A DNA stretch of 24,230 bases from Oscillospiraceae bacterium (GTDB lineage: Bacteria; Bacillota; Clostridia; Oscillospirales; Ruminococcaceae): positions 1-24,230 of the forward strand of contig JAHHUD010000019.1 of assembly GCA_020024185.1 (NCBI GenBank), written 5' to 3'. Positions 1-7,028 of this stretch are shown here, in pieces (position 1 is the stretch's first letter; every line of letters begins with the position of its first letter). A model generated the notes under the pieces. It was not told where the DNA came from. It made no database searches and saw only the letters and a list, made by a program, of their open reading frames with translations. Made by a program: the position numbers and the translations under genes.

Positions 1-1053
1 CTTACAAATATCACTTATTATAGTTTCTTCTTTAAAATATCTGATAAACCCATTTGCAAATATATATTTAATTTGAAATACTCCTATTGCAATTACCAAA
101 AATGTTAACAACCATGTAACATAGTTAAGTATAAGTAATATTTTGTCACAATATATAAATCCATAGTCAACTAAAACATTTAGTATATAACCATTAAGTG
201 TATTTCCTGTAACTGTGCTAACCAATAAAATGGATAAAAATATAAATGTAGTTACAACAACTATATTTACTTCAAATCTCCAGTTTTTAACAGTATAGAA
301 TGGATTTATATCTTCCATATCTTTTATTGGGAAAATTATTATAAAAAATACAATCGCAATAGTGCCAAGTAATAGTGACCACATGGTAAACTCATTATAT
401 TGATACCAAGAAGTAATAAAAGATGATATTGCGCCATATGTACCAACTTTTTCTGGTATAATATATGAAATCTCAATATTTGATGGAACATTTATGTGTA
501 TTTTACTTATAAGTGTATCATAATCGTATTCATCAAAAGTATAGTTATATGATTGCGAAATAATATCTGATATATTAAAATTTCTAAATACATCATTTAA
601 TATATTACCATCTCTATGAAATACGCTATTTCCATCATAATTTAATTTTGCATAGAAAGTATATTTTTCATTTGATTCTTCATTTATTAAGTTTATGTTA
701 TTTGAAATTGTTTTACCTGTTTTTGTATTTAATGCCTTAAACACAAATGATTGGTCATTATATAAAAGCTTCTTACTATGTTCTATTTCAGCTTTAAGAT
801 TTGCTAACACTGTTTTTTTAACACTCTCTGATATATCTTCATCAAAAGTTAGTATTTCATATTCCGGGTCAAGTGTTTCAGCTAAATCCATTGAAAACAA
901 AGCAAATGTATCAGAGTAATACCTATCAATTTTATCTATTCTCTTCAAATTACAGTTTACTTTTGCATTATCATATACGCTTAAAATACAAACAATAATA
1001 ACTGTTAATAAAGAATAAAAACTAATTATAAATATATTCTTTCTTTTGTTCAT
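1..1053 (-). CDS. Sensor histidine kinase, N-terminal part (cut by the left window edge)
   Basis: An open frame of 351 codons runs from an ATG at 1053 to the window edge without a stop. The product starts with a short basic stretch (MNKRKN) and a membrane segment at about residues 7-25. A roughly 190-residue extracytoplasmic region follows, then at least three more hydrophobic segments in the last 140 residues. No H-box or ATPase domain is present because the gene continues beyond base 1. The kinase call rests on position: the gene begins 9 bp after the stop of an OmpR-type response regulator, the usual arrangement of a two-component pair, and on the sensor-like layout. The stop codon of the regulator overlaps the AAGG ribosome site of this gene, so translational coupling is likely. 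The signal is unknown. Another multi-pass membrane protein cannot be excluded without the missing C-terminus. Confidence 0.65.
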   Translation of the reverse strand, partial: MNKRKNIFIISFYSLLTVIIVCILSVYDNAKVNCNLKRIDKIDRYYSDTFALFSMDLAETLDPEYEILTFDEDISESVKKTVLANLKAEIEHSKKLLYNDQSFVFKALNTKTGKTISNNINLINEESNEKYTFYAKLNYDGNSVFHRDGNILNDVFRNFNISDIISQSYNYTFDEYDYDTLISKIHINVPSNIEISYIIPEKVGTYGAISSFITSWYQYNEFTMWSLLLGTIAIVFFIIIFPIKDMEDINPFYTVKNWRFEVNIVVVTTFIFLSILLVSTVTGNTLNGYILNVLVDYGFIYCDKILLILNYVTWLLTFLVIAIGVFQIKYIFANGFIRYFKEETIISDICK

Positions 1054-1062
1054 ATATATACC

Positions 1063-1767
1063 TTACATCTTCTCTATTTTATATCCAATTCCCCATACAA
1101 CTTTTAAATATTCTGGTTTTCTTGGATTTATCTCTATTTTTTCTCTTAATTTTCTTACATGAACCATAATTGTTTCTGTATTAATTGCTTCTTCTTGCCA
1201 AACAGCTTCATATATTTCTTCTGCAGAATACACTCTTCCTGGATGACTCATAAGTAATTTTAATATTTGAAATTCCTTTGCTGTAAGACGCACATCTTTG
1301 TTATTGATATGCACCTCTTTGGTATATTGGTCAAGCTCTAAGTTGCCAACAACTAATTTATAAGAATTACTTTGACATTCATTATTTTTCAACTGAATAA
1401 TCTGGTCATATCTTCTTATATTAGAATTTACACGAGCAATAACTTCCATTGGCTCAAAAGGTTTTGTAACATAATCATCTGCGCCAATATTTAATCCCAT
1501 TATTTTATCCATATCTTCAGATTTTGCACTTAGAAATATAACTGGAAAATCATACTTCTCTCTGAGTTTCATAGTCATTGTTATTCCGTCCATAACTGGC
1601 ATCATAATATCAACTATTGCCAAGTGAATTTCGTTATTTTCAATTATTTCCAACCCTTGTTTTCCGTTTTCTGCCTGCAAAACAACATATCCTTGATTTT
1701 TTAAAAATATATTTAAAGTATCTCTTATGCCTTTTTCATCTTCCACTATTAGTACTGTATGCTTCAC
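1063..1767 (-). CDS. OmpR/PhoB-family response regulator
   Basis: A 234-residue two-domain transcription factor, normal in length for the family. The receiver domain (about 1-115) shows the acidic pair at E9/D10, the phospho-acceptor D53 in VDIMMP, S80 in the FLSAK motif and the conserved K102 in TKPFEP. The C-terminal winged helix (about 135-232) contains the LTAKEFQIL and TIMVHVRKLREKIE segments typical of Trans_reg_C. It should be phosphorylated by the kinase encoded just downstream and bind tandem DNA repeats. The start is a GTG at 1767 preceded by AAAAGGATGAT. The gene lies 64 bp after the VTT-domain membrane protein and 9 bp before the kinase, suggesting one operon. Direct repeats at 2551-2570 are a plausible autoregulatory site. 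The family is certain; the regulon is unknown. Confidence 0.93.
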   Translation of the reverse strand: MKHTVLIVEDEKGIRDTLNIFLKNQGYVVLQAENGKQGLEIIENNEIHLAIVDIMMPVMDGITMTMKLREKYDFPVIFLSAKSEDMDKIMGLNIGADDYVTKPFEPMEVIARVNSNIRRYDQIIQLKNNECQSNSYKLVVGNLELDQYTKEVHINNKDVRLTAKEFQILKLLMSHPGRVYSAEEIYEAVWQEEAINTETIMVHVRKLREKIEINPRKPEYLKVVWGIGYKIEKM

Positions 1768-1823
1768 TTAAATATCATCCTTTTATATTATTCTTATACA
1801 TATATATTAACTCATTTTCACAT

Positions 1824-1849
1824 AAAACACACTAACTTTCTTGTGTTTT
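1824..1849 (-). terminator. Weak hairpin between VTT gene and response regulator
   Basis: An 8-bp perfect stem (AAAACACA with TGTGTTTT) and a 10-nt loop overlap the stop codon of the VTT-domain gene. On the minus strand only four T residues follow directly, so it could act as a weak attenuator that lowers expression of the downstream two-component genes. A complete stop is unlikely because no separate promoter is obvious in the 64-bp gap. Confidence 0.3.
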
Positions 1850-2491
1850 TATATTATATCTATAATATACTGCTCCACCTATAACTAAAATAGCAGTAAT
1901 GCACAAAATAATAACAGCACCTGTATAGTTTCCGTGTTTAATGGAATGTGACAGGTAGGTTGATGTAATAATGCTTGGGATTCTGCCTATGGTTGTAATA
2001 GCAACCCATGCTGTCAATTTAATCTTTGCCAAACTTGCAACATATGTTATTATATCTTTTGGTGTTCCTGGTATAAGAAAAATTATAAAAATAAAAAAAA
2101 TACTTTTTTTAGTGGATAATAGTTTTTCCACTTCCTCTATTTTTGATTTATCAAACATACATTCAATAATTTTATGTCCAAATTTTTTGACAATAAAATA
2201 GACAAGTATAGTACCTATAGCAGAGCCTATCAAACAAACAACTGTACCCCACAAACTGCCAAATATATACCCACTTGCTAATTCCAAAGGCTCACCTGGC
2301 AAAAATGCACATATTATTTGAACTATTATCAATAAAATCATCGCAACAAGCTTTGGAATAAACGGCATTGTTTCTATTTTATTTATCAACTCTTGAATAT
2401 CTACATAAAAAAATCCATATAATGTTACAGCAACAATTAATAATATTAAACCAATCTTTGATAGTAACTTCAATTTGTTTGACTTTTTCAT
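1832..2491 (-). CDS. TVP38/TMEM64 (VTT/DedA-like) membrane protein
   Basis: A 219-residue polytopic membrane protein with hydrophobic segments near residues 10-30, 45-64, 80-100, 130-150, 160-180 and 190-210. The family signature is clear: FLPGEPLELASGYIFG at about 63-78, the IPGTPKD re-entrant-loop motif at 140-146 and GRIPS at 169-173. VTT proteins are integral membrane proteins; members of the wider DedA superfamily have been linked to lipid scrambling or undecaprenyl-phosphate recycling. The substrate of this one is not shown by sequence. The start is supported by GAGAGG 9 nt upstream of the ATG at 2491. It is the first gene of an apparent operon with the response regulator and kinase, so its product may act in the envelope response that system controls. 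Family assignment is firm, function is inferred. Confidence 0.88.
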   Translation of the reverse strand: MKKSNKLKLLSKIGLILLIVAVTLYGFFYVDIQELINKIETMPFIPKLVAMILLIIVQIICAFLPGEPLELASGYIFGSLWGTVVCLIGSAIGTILVYFIVKKFGHKIIECMFDKSKIEEVEKLLSTKKSIFFIFIIFLIPGTPKDIITYVASLAKIKLTAWVAITTIGRIPSIITSTYLSHSIKHGNYTGAVIILCITAILVIGGAVYYRYNIKTQES

Positions 2492-2550
2492 ATAACTTAA
2501 CCTCTCTATGTTAATATGATAAATTTAAAAGTTAAAATAAAAGATGTGGC

Positions 2551-2570
2551 ATTTCTTAAAAATTTCTTAA
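2551..2570 (-). promoter_or_regulatory. Tandem repeat, candidate response-regulator binding site
   Basis: On the minus strand a perfect 9-bp direct repeat, TTAAGAAAT-TT-TTAAGAAAT, has an 11-bp period, one helical turn. It also reads as CTTAAG-N5-TTTAAG, the layout used by several OmpR-family regulators such as CiaR of streptococci. It sits about 60 bp upstream of the start of the VTT/regulator/kinase operon, as expected for autoregulation. Confidence 0.45.
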
Positions 2571-2573
2571 GCC

Positions 2574-2600
2574 TATCTTTAAAATTTATATATCTTTAAA
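2574..2600. repeat. Second pair of short direct repeats
   Basis: TATCTTTAAA occurs twice on the plus strand, at 2574-2583 and 2591-2600, with a 17-bp period, immediately beside the 11-bp-period repeat. It may be part of the same regulatory region. It is AT-rich and could be chance. Confidence 0.3.
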
Positions 2601-2669
2601 TTTGATTTATCCAATTATATATAGCTTATGTAAATACGGTATTTTTTGTTTATAAATATTGATAAAATA

Positions 2670-2710
2670 AAAAACAGATAGTTAATTTTTTAGATTAACT
2701 ATCTGTTTTT
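2670..2710. terminator. Bidirectional rho-independent terminator after the sigK half-gene
   Basis: A perfect 17-bp stem (2670-2686 with 2694-2710) has a 7-nt loop and T-rich tails on both strands. On the minus strand it lies 22 nt after the stop of the sigK half-gene, so transcripts of that gene should end here, before the VTT operon. The rest of the 241-bp gap holds AT-rich promoter-like sequence and the direct repeats listed separately. Confidence 0.85.
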
Positions 2711-2732
2711 TATAAATAAATTTTATACACTT

Positions 2733-3077
2733 TTATGATAGGATAGCATTTTCTATACATTTGGAGGCATAAGTTGAAAACCTTACATTTTTATCCTGGC
2801 TAAAACTTTGAACAGCTTTTATCAATCCAATAGTTCCAATAGACATTAAATCCTCATTGTCTATTGATGAATTATAATATTTTTTTACAACATGTGCCAC
2901 TAATCTTAGGTTATGTTTTATCAAATTATCTCTAGCTTTTAAATCTCCTGCAAAATACTTTTTAAACTCTTCTTTTTCTTGTTTTGGCGACAATGGGTCC
3001 GGAAGAACTCTACTTTCAAGATGTAATGCCAAAAAAAGCATATTTGCTAAAACTATTCCTATCACTGTACTAAACAT
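2733..3077 (-). CDS. sigK: 5' half of sigK (pro-sigma-K, mother-cell sporulation sigma factor)
   Basis: The 114-residue product matches the N-terminal half of sigma-K (SpoIVCB part). A hydrophobic leader (about 1-20) resembles the pro-sequence removed by SpoIVFB in Bacillus. LPDPLS follows, then the region 2 block with NLRLVAHVVKKY, LMSIGTIGLIKAVQSF and RFSTYASKCIENAIL. Full-length sigma-K is about 230-240 residues. This frame stops right after CIENAIL-S, so region 2.4, which reads the -10 element, and regions 3 and 4 are absent. Alone it cannot be a working sigma factor. The break falls at the ENE/EIL codons where skin elements interrupt sigK in Bacillus subtilis and some clostridia. The ribosome site AAAGGTGG is well kept, 6 nt from the ATG. 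The other two frames past the stop do not restore homology, so a simple frameshift is not the cause. No recombinase and no 3' half are in the window. Confidence 0.85.
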   Translation of the reverse strand: MFSTVIGIVLANMLFLALHLESRVLPDPLSPKQEKEEFKKYFAGDLKARDNLIKHNLRLVAHVVKKYYNSSIDNEDLMSIGTIGLIKAVQSFSQDKNVRFSTYASKCIENAILS

Positions 3078-3100
3078 ATGCTACCACCTTTCTATATTTT

Positions 3101-3109
3101 TATTGTACG
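3101..3109 (-). promoter_or_regulatory. Possible sigma-E-type -10 element for sigK
   Basis: On the minus strand CGTACAATA resembles the sigma-E -10 consensus CATACAnT and would place the transcript start near 3094, just ahead of the AAAGGTGG ribosome site. The -35 region (around TGTAATAAT) fits poorly. Sigma-E control of sigK is established in Bacillus; here it is a weak sequence match only. Confidence 0.25.
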
Positions 3110-3133
3110 AAAATATAAATCGGATTATTACAA

Positions 3134-3162
3134 AAAGCCTTGCTAATATATAGCAAGGCTTT
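3134..3162 (-). terminator. Rho-independent terminator of the amidase gene
   Basis: A perfect 12-bp stem (3134-3145 with 3151-3162) and a 5-nt loop lie a few bases after the amidase stop. On the minus strand the stem ends in CTTTTTG. It separates amidase transcription from sigK. Confidence 0.85.
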
Positions 3163-3164
3163 AT

Positions 3165-5453
3165 TTATTCTGGAATTATATCTATTATTGCATTAACTGT
3201 TCCAAATGCAGCATTATAAATATCAATATCGTTGTGTAAATTTGAGTATTCAAATGGATTAAGCATAAATCCATATTCATTTAAAACACTAGGAGCTATG
3301 TTATTTCTCAAAACATAGAAATAAGCATATTTATGTCCTCTATTTCTTCTGTTTGTTGCCTGTGAAATTCTTTCAGCCATAATCTCTGCCATATATTTAC
3401 TTTGTGGAGAGAAATAATACACTTCACTTCCAGAATATTTTGAACCGTCTACAGTGTACTCTAAACTATTGTGATGTTGAGAAATATATAAATCTGGTTT
3501 AACTTCGTTTATCATGTTTCTTCTATCCATCAAGGTTGGAAAAGAATCATCTGTCCTTGTCATATAAACAGTTGCACCAAATTCTTCAAGTATTTCCTTT
3601 GTAGCAATAGACACTGCAAGGTTCAAATCTTTTTCATACGGTGCGATAATTCCTCCCACTGGAGGTGCACCTGTATCCTTTCCACCGTGTCCAGCATCCA
3701 GCATAATCCTAACGCCTGCTAAAGGTTTATCTCCTTCAGTTTTATGTGGAGATTTTTTTAGGTATACCTTTATTAAATCACTCTCAGGATACTCTATATG
3801 ATATCCCCATAGTTCATTTTCCGGATTTTTTTGCAAAGTAACAAGTATGTTTTCCCCTTCTTGCTGCAAAGTATATGCTGTAAAAAATCTGCTTTCAATA
3901 TTCTGAGTGTATGGTTGAGTTGGTTGTGCCATATACTGCGTAGACAATGTACTATTAAGTATTCTTAATTCCAATTTTTCTTCGTCATCATATGATATAA
4001 TTGCCGGTTTGCCCGTTATATTAATCGTTATATACTCATTTTCATCTTCAATTTTTTCTTGACTTAGATAAGATAATTCTGGCTGTACATATTCTTTTTC
4101 ATCTACAAATTCAACGTTTTTTGCAAGAATATATGCTCCATTTGAAAGCTTATAAGCCCATGTGTTTTTCCCACCACGTTTTGTTTGCACATTATCTTCT
4201 ACAACTAACTGAACGTCCTTTTCAAGTCCCGCAATTATTTCATTATCATCATCAGGATTTGATAATACACTTGTCAGTTGATTTACAGTTTTTATGATTT
4301 GTCCTTTTTCTGCTTTTTGTGTTTCGTCCCATTGTGGTTTTGAAATTACACCACCAGAGCTAGTATAAGATTTTTTAGTTACAACTCTTTTTATTGTATT
4401 TCCATTTTGAGAAACTTCAACTATATTATCACCTTCGTTAAGTTCTATAAATAGTCCAAATGTACCATCAACAGTTGTTTTTACCTGTTGCCCATTAACT
4501 AATACTATACTTTCTGGTTCAGCAACTCCGGTAACAAATAATCCTTTATAGTAAGTCGAAGTGTCTTCTTTTGGATTTGAGACAAAAAATTGATTATCTA
4601 CTTTAAACCCAAATTTTGTAAAATCTTTTGATGTATTTATTACATTTTGATACAAACTTAAATCAGTATCTGGACAGGTATAATCAGTAAGTATCATACC
4701 ATCTAACTGAGAAAAATTAGATAGTATAAATAAGTCTCCCAAAAATGTTTCTGAGTTATTATTAATTAAGATAATTTCTTTTTGAAAACTTCTATTTTTC
4801 AGTTGATGATATTCTTGTCTTGTTATATTGTTAAATAAATATAAATCTGGTCCCCCTATTTGTTGGACTTTATCTGCATCAACTGTGTCTTCTAAATTTA
4901 ACCCTAAATAATATTTTTTATAGTTTTTACTAATAACTTGTTTTAATTGTTTTAAATATTCATAAGGAGCATCATAGTTTTCAAGCAATACACCAGATGG
5001 TGAATATTTTTTATTTAACTGAGAAATATATTCTGTTAAGTCATCAGTGGTCATATTACTACAATCAATTTTTAACATTATTTGAATTTTATTTTTTCTC
5101 AATTCTAATTTAATATTTTCTATTATATCTTTTTTTTGTAAATATTCTAAATTCTGAAAATCATCATCATAAAGTGGGTCTATATATTTTTTCTTAAGAC
5201 TATCAAATTCAATAATAGCTGTATTTATTTTATTTTTTACAAAATAATCAGATAATTCTCTTAATTTTACATCAAAAACATTTTCACTGTCTTTTGCAGA
5301 AAAAACAGTCTCTATATTAAGAGTAGATGCTATAATTTTTTCATCTTCTAATATAAGTTGTTTTCCACTACTAAAGAAAGAAGTAATTGAAAAAATAACT
5401 CCAACTACTATAACTATAGATATTAAAATAAGTAAAAATATTTTTTTCTTCAT
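3165..5453 (-). CDS. Membrane-anchored N-acetylmuramoyl-L-alanine amidase (Amidase_3)
   Basis: A 762-residue wall hydrolase that should cleave the amide bond between MurNAc and L-Ala of peptidoglycan. The C-terminal domain (about 581-762) has the zinc and catalytic residues of Amidase_3: H589 in LDAGHGG, E607 in PYEKDLN, H660 in SQHHNS and E726 in SVLNEYGF. An uncleaved-looking membrane segment at about 4-27 makes it an outward-facing anchored protein. Residues about 60-290 resemble a TIM-barrel-like putative glycosyl hydrolase domain (weak). Residues 303-360 look like a bacterial Ig-like fold, 390-455 like an SH3b-type domain and 470-570 like an AMIN-type beta domain. At 762 residues it is far longer than CwlD- or AmiC-type enzymes. 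The ribosome site GAGAGAAAG is modest. The neighbouring sigK fragment raises, but does not prove, a sporulation role; vegetative cell separation is equally possible. Confidence 0.88.
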   Translation of the reverse strand: MKKKIFLLILISIVIVVGVIFSITSFFSSGKQLILEDEKIIASTLNIETVFSAKDSENVFDVKLRELSDYFVKNKINTAIIEFDSLKKKYIDPLYDDDFQNLEYLQKKDIIENIKLELRKNKIQIMLKIDCSNMTTDDLTEYISQLNKKYSPSGVLLENYDAPYEYLKQLKQVISKNYKKYYLGLNLEDTVDADKVQQIGGPDLYLFNNITRQEYHQLKNRSFQKEIILINNNSETFLGDLFILSNFSQLDGMILTDYTCPDTDLSLYQNVINTSKDFTKFGFKVDNQFFVSNPKEDTSTYYKGLFVTGVAEPESIVLVNGQQVKTTVDGTFGLFIELNEGDNIVEVSQNGNTIKRVVTKKSYTSSGGVISKPQWDETQKAEKGQIIKTVNQLTSVLSNPDDDNEIIAGLEKDVQLVVEDNVQTKRGGKNTWAYKLSNGAYILAKNVEFVDEKEYVQPELSYLSQEKIEDENEYITINITGKPAIISYDDEEKLELRILNSTLSTQYMAQPTQPYTQNIESRFFTAYTLQQEGENILVTLQKNPENELWGYHIEYPESDLIKVYLKKSPHKTEGDKPLAGVRIMLDAGHGGKDTGAPPVGGIIAPYEKDLNLAVSIATKEILEEFGATVYMTRTDDSFPTLMDRRNMINEVKPDLYISQHHNSLEYTVDGSKYSGSEVYYFSPQSKYMAEIMAERISQATNRRNRGHKYAYFYVLRNNIAPSVLNEYGFMLNPFEYSNLHNDIDIYNAAFGTVNAIIDIIPE

Positions 5454-5525
5454 AAGCTTTCTCTCTCTTTTGATTCTCTTATATCTATATTACCACAAAG
5501 AATGAAAAAAATTAATGTAATTATA

Positions 5526-5553
5526 TTAACAAATAAATAATTTTATTTGTTAA
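5526..5553. repeat. Perfect 12-bp inverted repeat upstream of the amidase
   Basis: TTAACAAATAAA and TTTATTTGTTAA are separated by TAAT, about 75 bp upstream of the amidase start and just past the terminator of the exporter operon. It has no T-run that suits a terminator and could be an operator. A purely AT-driven palindrome is the alternative. Confidence 0.35.
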
Positions 5554-5566
5554 ATTAGCATTTATA

Positions 5567-5601
5567 AAAAACGGCATGACATTTATTAGTCATACCGTTT
5601 T
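5567..5601 (-). terminator. Rho-independent terminator of the LolD-CARDB-FtsX operon
   Basis: A 13-bp stem with one imperfect pair (AAAACGG-ATGAC type arms, 5568-5580 and 5589-5601) has an 8-nt loop. On the minus strand it is followed by CCGTTTTTTATA. It lies about 56 bp after the permease stop. Confidence 0.8.
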
Positions 5602-5657
5602 ACAGTTAAATACATGAAATATTAATAAATCAACAATAGGTTTATTTGATAATAATA

Positions 5658-7028
5658 TTAATCATTTTTAATTGCTGTAAGTGCACTTATCTTAACAGCT
5701 TTATTTGAAGGGAAATAACCTGAAAGTGTACCAACCAAAGTTGCAAATCCAACACCTATAAATGATAGCCATATTGGAATTATAGAAATATAAGTTTTAG
5801 TAATTTCTCCGTCCATCATCATTCCACCTTGCATCATAACTGAATTAGCAAGATAGTTTAACCCAAAGGAAATTAAATAGCAGATAATAACACCTATAAT
5901 TCCGCCTATAAATCCAATTCCTGCAGACTCTAAAAGGAACATAGCTCTTATATTCTTAATTTCACATCCAAGAACTTTCATTATACCAATTTCTTTTCGA
6001 CGTTCATATATAGCCATTGTCATTGTATTTGCAATACTTATAGCAGCAACAAGCATTGATATACTGCCAAGTCCTGCAAGAATAAGCTGTATTGTTTTAG
6101 TGCTTTTCTTCATTTCTTCCAGCATTTGAGTTGGAGATGATACTTCATAACCCATATCTTTTATTGTGGTCAAAACATCTTCAACATCTTTTATATCGTT
6201 AACTTTTACAACTGCTTTTTTATATGTTTTCTCTTTATTTCTTGGTCCTTGAACTTTTATCTTATTAACTTTAATATATTCTTTTTCAAGTTCCAAAAGG
6301 TCTTCAATATTCATAATGAATCCACCATAAGTCTCATAACCTCTGGCATAGTCTTCTTTTACAATACCGACAACTTTCATAGGTTTTTCTATTATTTTTG
6401 AATTTTCTTCTTGCCCTATAGCTGTTAGCACTATTTTATCTTTATAAAGATTCACAAATGGGTCTTTTACAACACCATTTTCATCTGGAAATTGACTTAC
6501 AGAGTCATGTGGCCATTGTTTTTTAGGGTCACGGAATTGATATGCAGCATATTGACCAGCCAGAACAGTATATGGTTTATCATTATCTGTTAAAAATCTG
6601 CCATCTTCAAGTGTATAGCCGTATTCGTCAATCGCTTCACGATACATACCAATTACATTGTCACCAATCCAGGCATCACACTCATATTTGCCTGTTTTGC
6701 CACCTTTAATTTTTATAGAGTTAAGATACTCAGATTGATATATTGGTGTTGCTATTTTAACATTTGGAATTTCTTTAAATTGCTTAATAACCGCATCAGT
6801 AATAGGTTCCTGCTCTTTTTCATTCCTATAGTTATATATATCTATACGAGTTAAATCTTCAAAATTCTTTATCATATCTTCATTGCTTTTATTAATAGCA
6901 ACGCCGATTGAAACCATCATAACTATAGAACAAGTACCTATTATTACACCAAGAACTGTAAGAATAGTTCTACCTTTTCTTCTTTTGAGGTTACTTCTTG
7001 AAAGATTTAATAAATCAGATATCCTCAT
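5658..7028 (-). CDS. MacB/FtsX-family ABC transporter permease
   Basis: A 456-residue permease with the four-segment MacB/FtsX plan. It has a basic N-terminus (NLSRSNLKRRKGR), TM1 at about 21-45, a large extracytoplasmic MacB_PCD-type domain (about 46-310), then TM2 near 312-340, TM3 near 365-392 and TM4 near 412-440. The conserved block after TM2 (YERRKEIGIMKVLGCEIKNI) is the cytoplasmic coupling segment of this family. Its start overlaps the stop of the upstream CARDB-domain gene by 14 bp, indicating coupled translation; GAGG lies 6 nt before the ATG. Transporters of this type use the ATPase to drive movements of the extracytoplasmic domain (lipoprotein or peptide release, or hydrolase control) rather than classical import. 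The substrate is not visible in the sequence. Confidence 0.9.
   Translation of the reverse strand: MRISDLLNLSRSNLKRRKGRTILTVLGVIIGTCSIVMMVSIGVAINKSNEDMIKNFEDLTRIDIYNYRNEKEQEPITDAVIKQFKEIPNVKIATPIYQSEYLNSIKIKGGKTGKYECDAWIGDNVIGMYREAIDEYGYTLEDGRFLTDNDKPYTVLAGQYAAYQFRDPKKQWPHDSVSQFPDENGVVKDPFVNLYKDKIVLTAIGQEENSKIIEKPMKVVGIVKEDYARGYETYGGFIMNIEDLLELEKEYIKVNKIKVQGPRNKEKTYKKAVVKVNDIKDVEDVLTTIKDMGYEVSSPTQMLEEMKKSTKTIQLILAGLGSISMLVAAISIANTMTMAIYERRKEIGIMKVLGCEIKNIRAMFLLESAGIGFIGGIIGVIICYLISFGLNYLANSVMMQGGMMMDGEITKTYISIIPIWLSFIGVGFATLVGTLSGYFPSNKAVKISALTAIKND

Noticed and set aside
1832..2491. Phage or skin-element gene content next to the sigK fragment
   Set aside because: The VTT protein, response regulator and kinase are ordinary chromosomal families; no integrase, recombinase or structural phage gene is in the window, so an element is only a hypothesis.
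2551..2600. CRISPR-like repeats
   Set aside because: Only two copies each of very short repeats with no spacer structure; better explained as regulatory sites.
2700..2760. Simple frameshift or sequencing error truncating sigK
   Set aside because: The other two frames after CIENAIL do not encode region 2.4 or later sigma-K sequence, and a perfect terminator follows within 22 nt of the stop.
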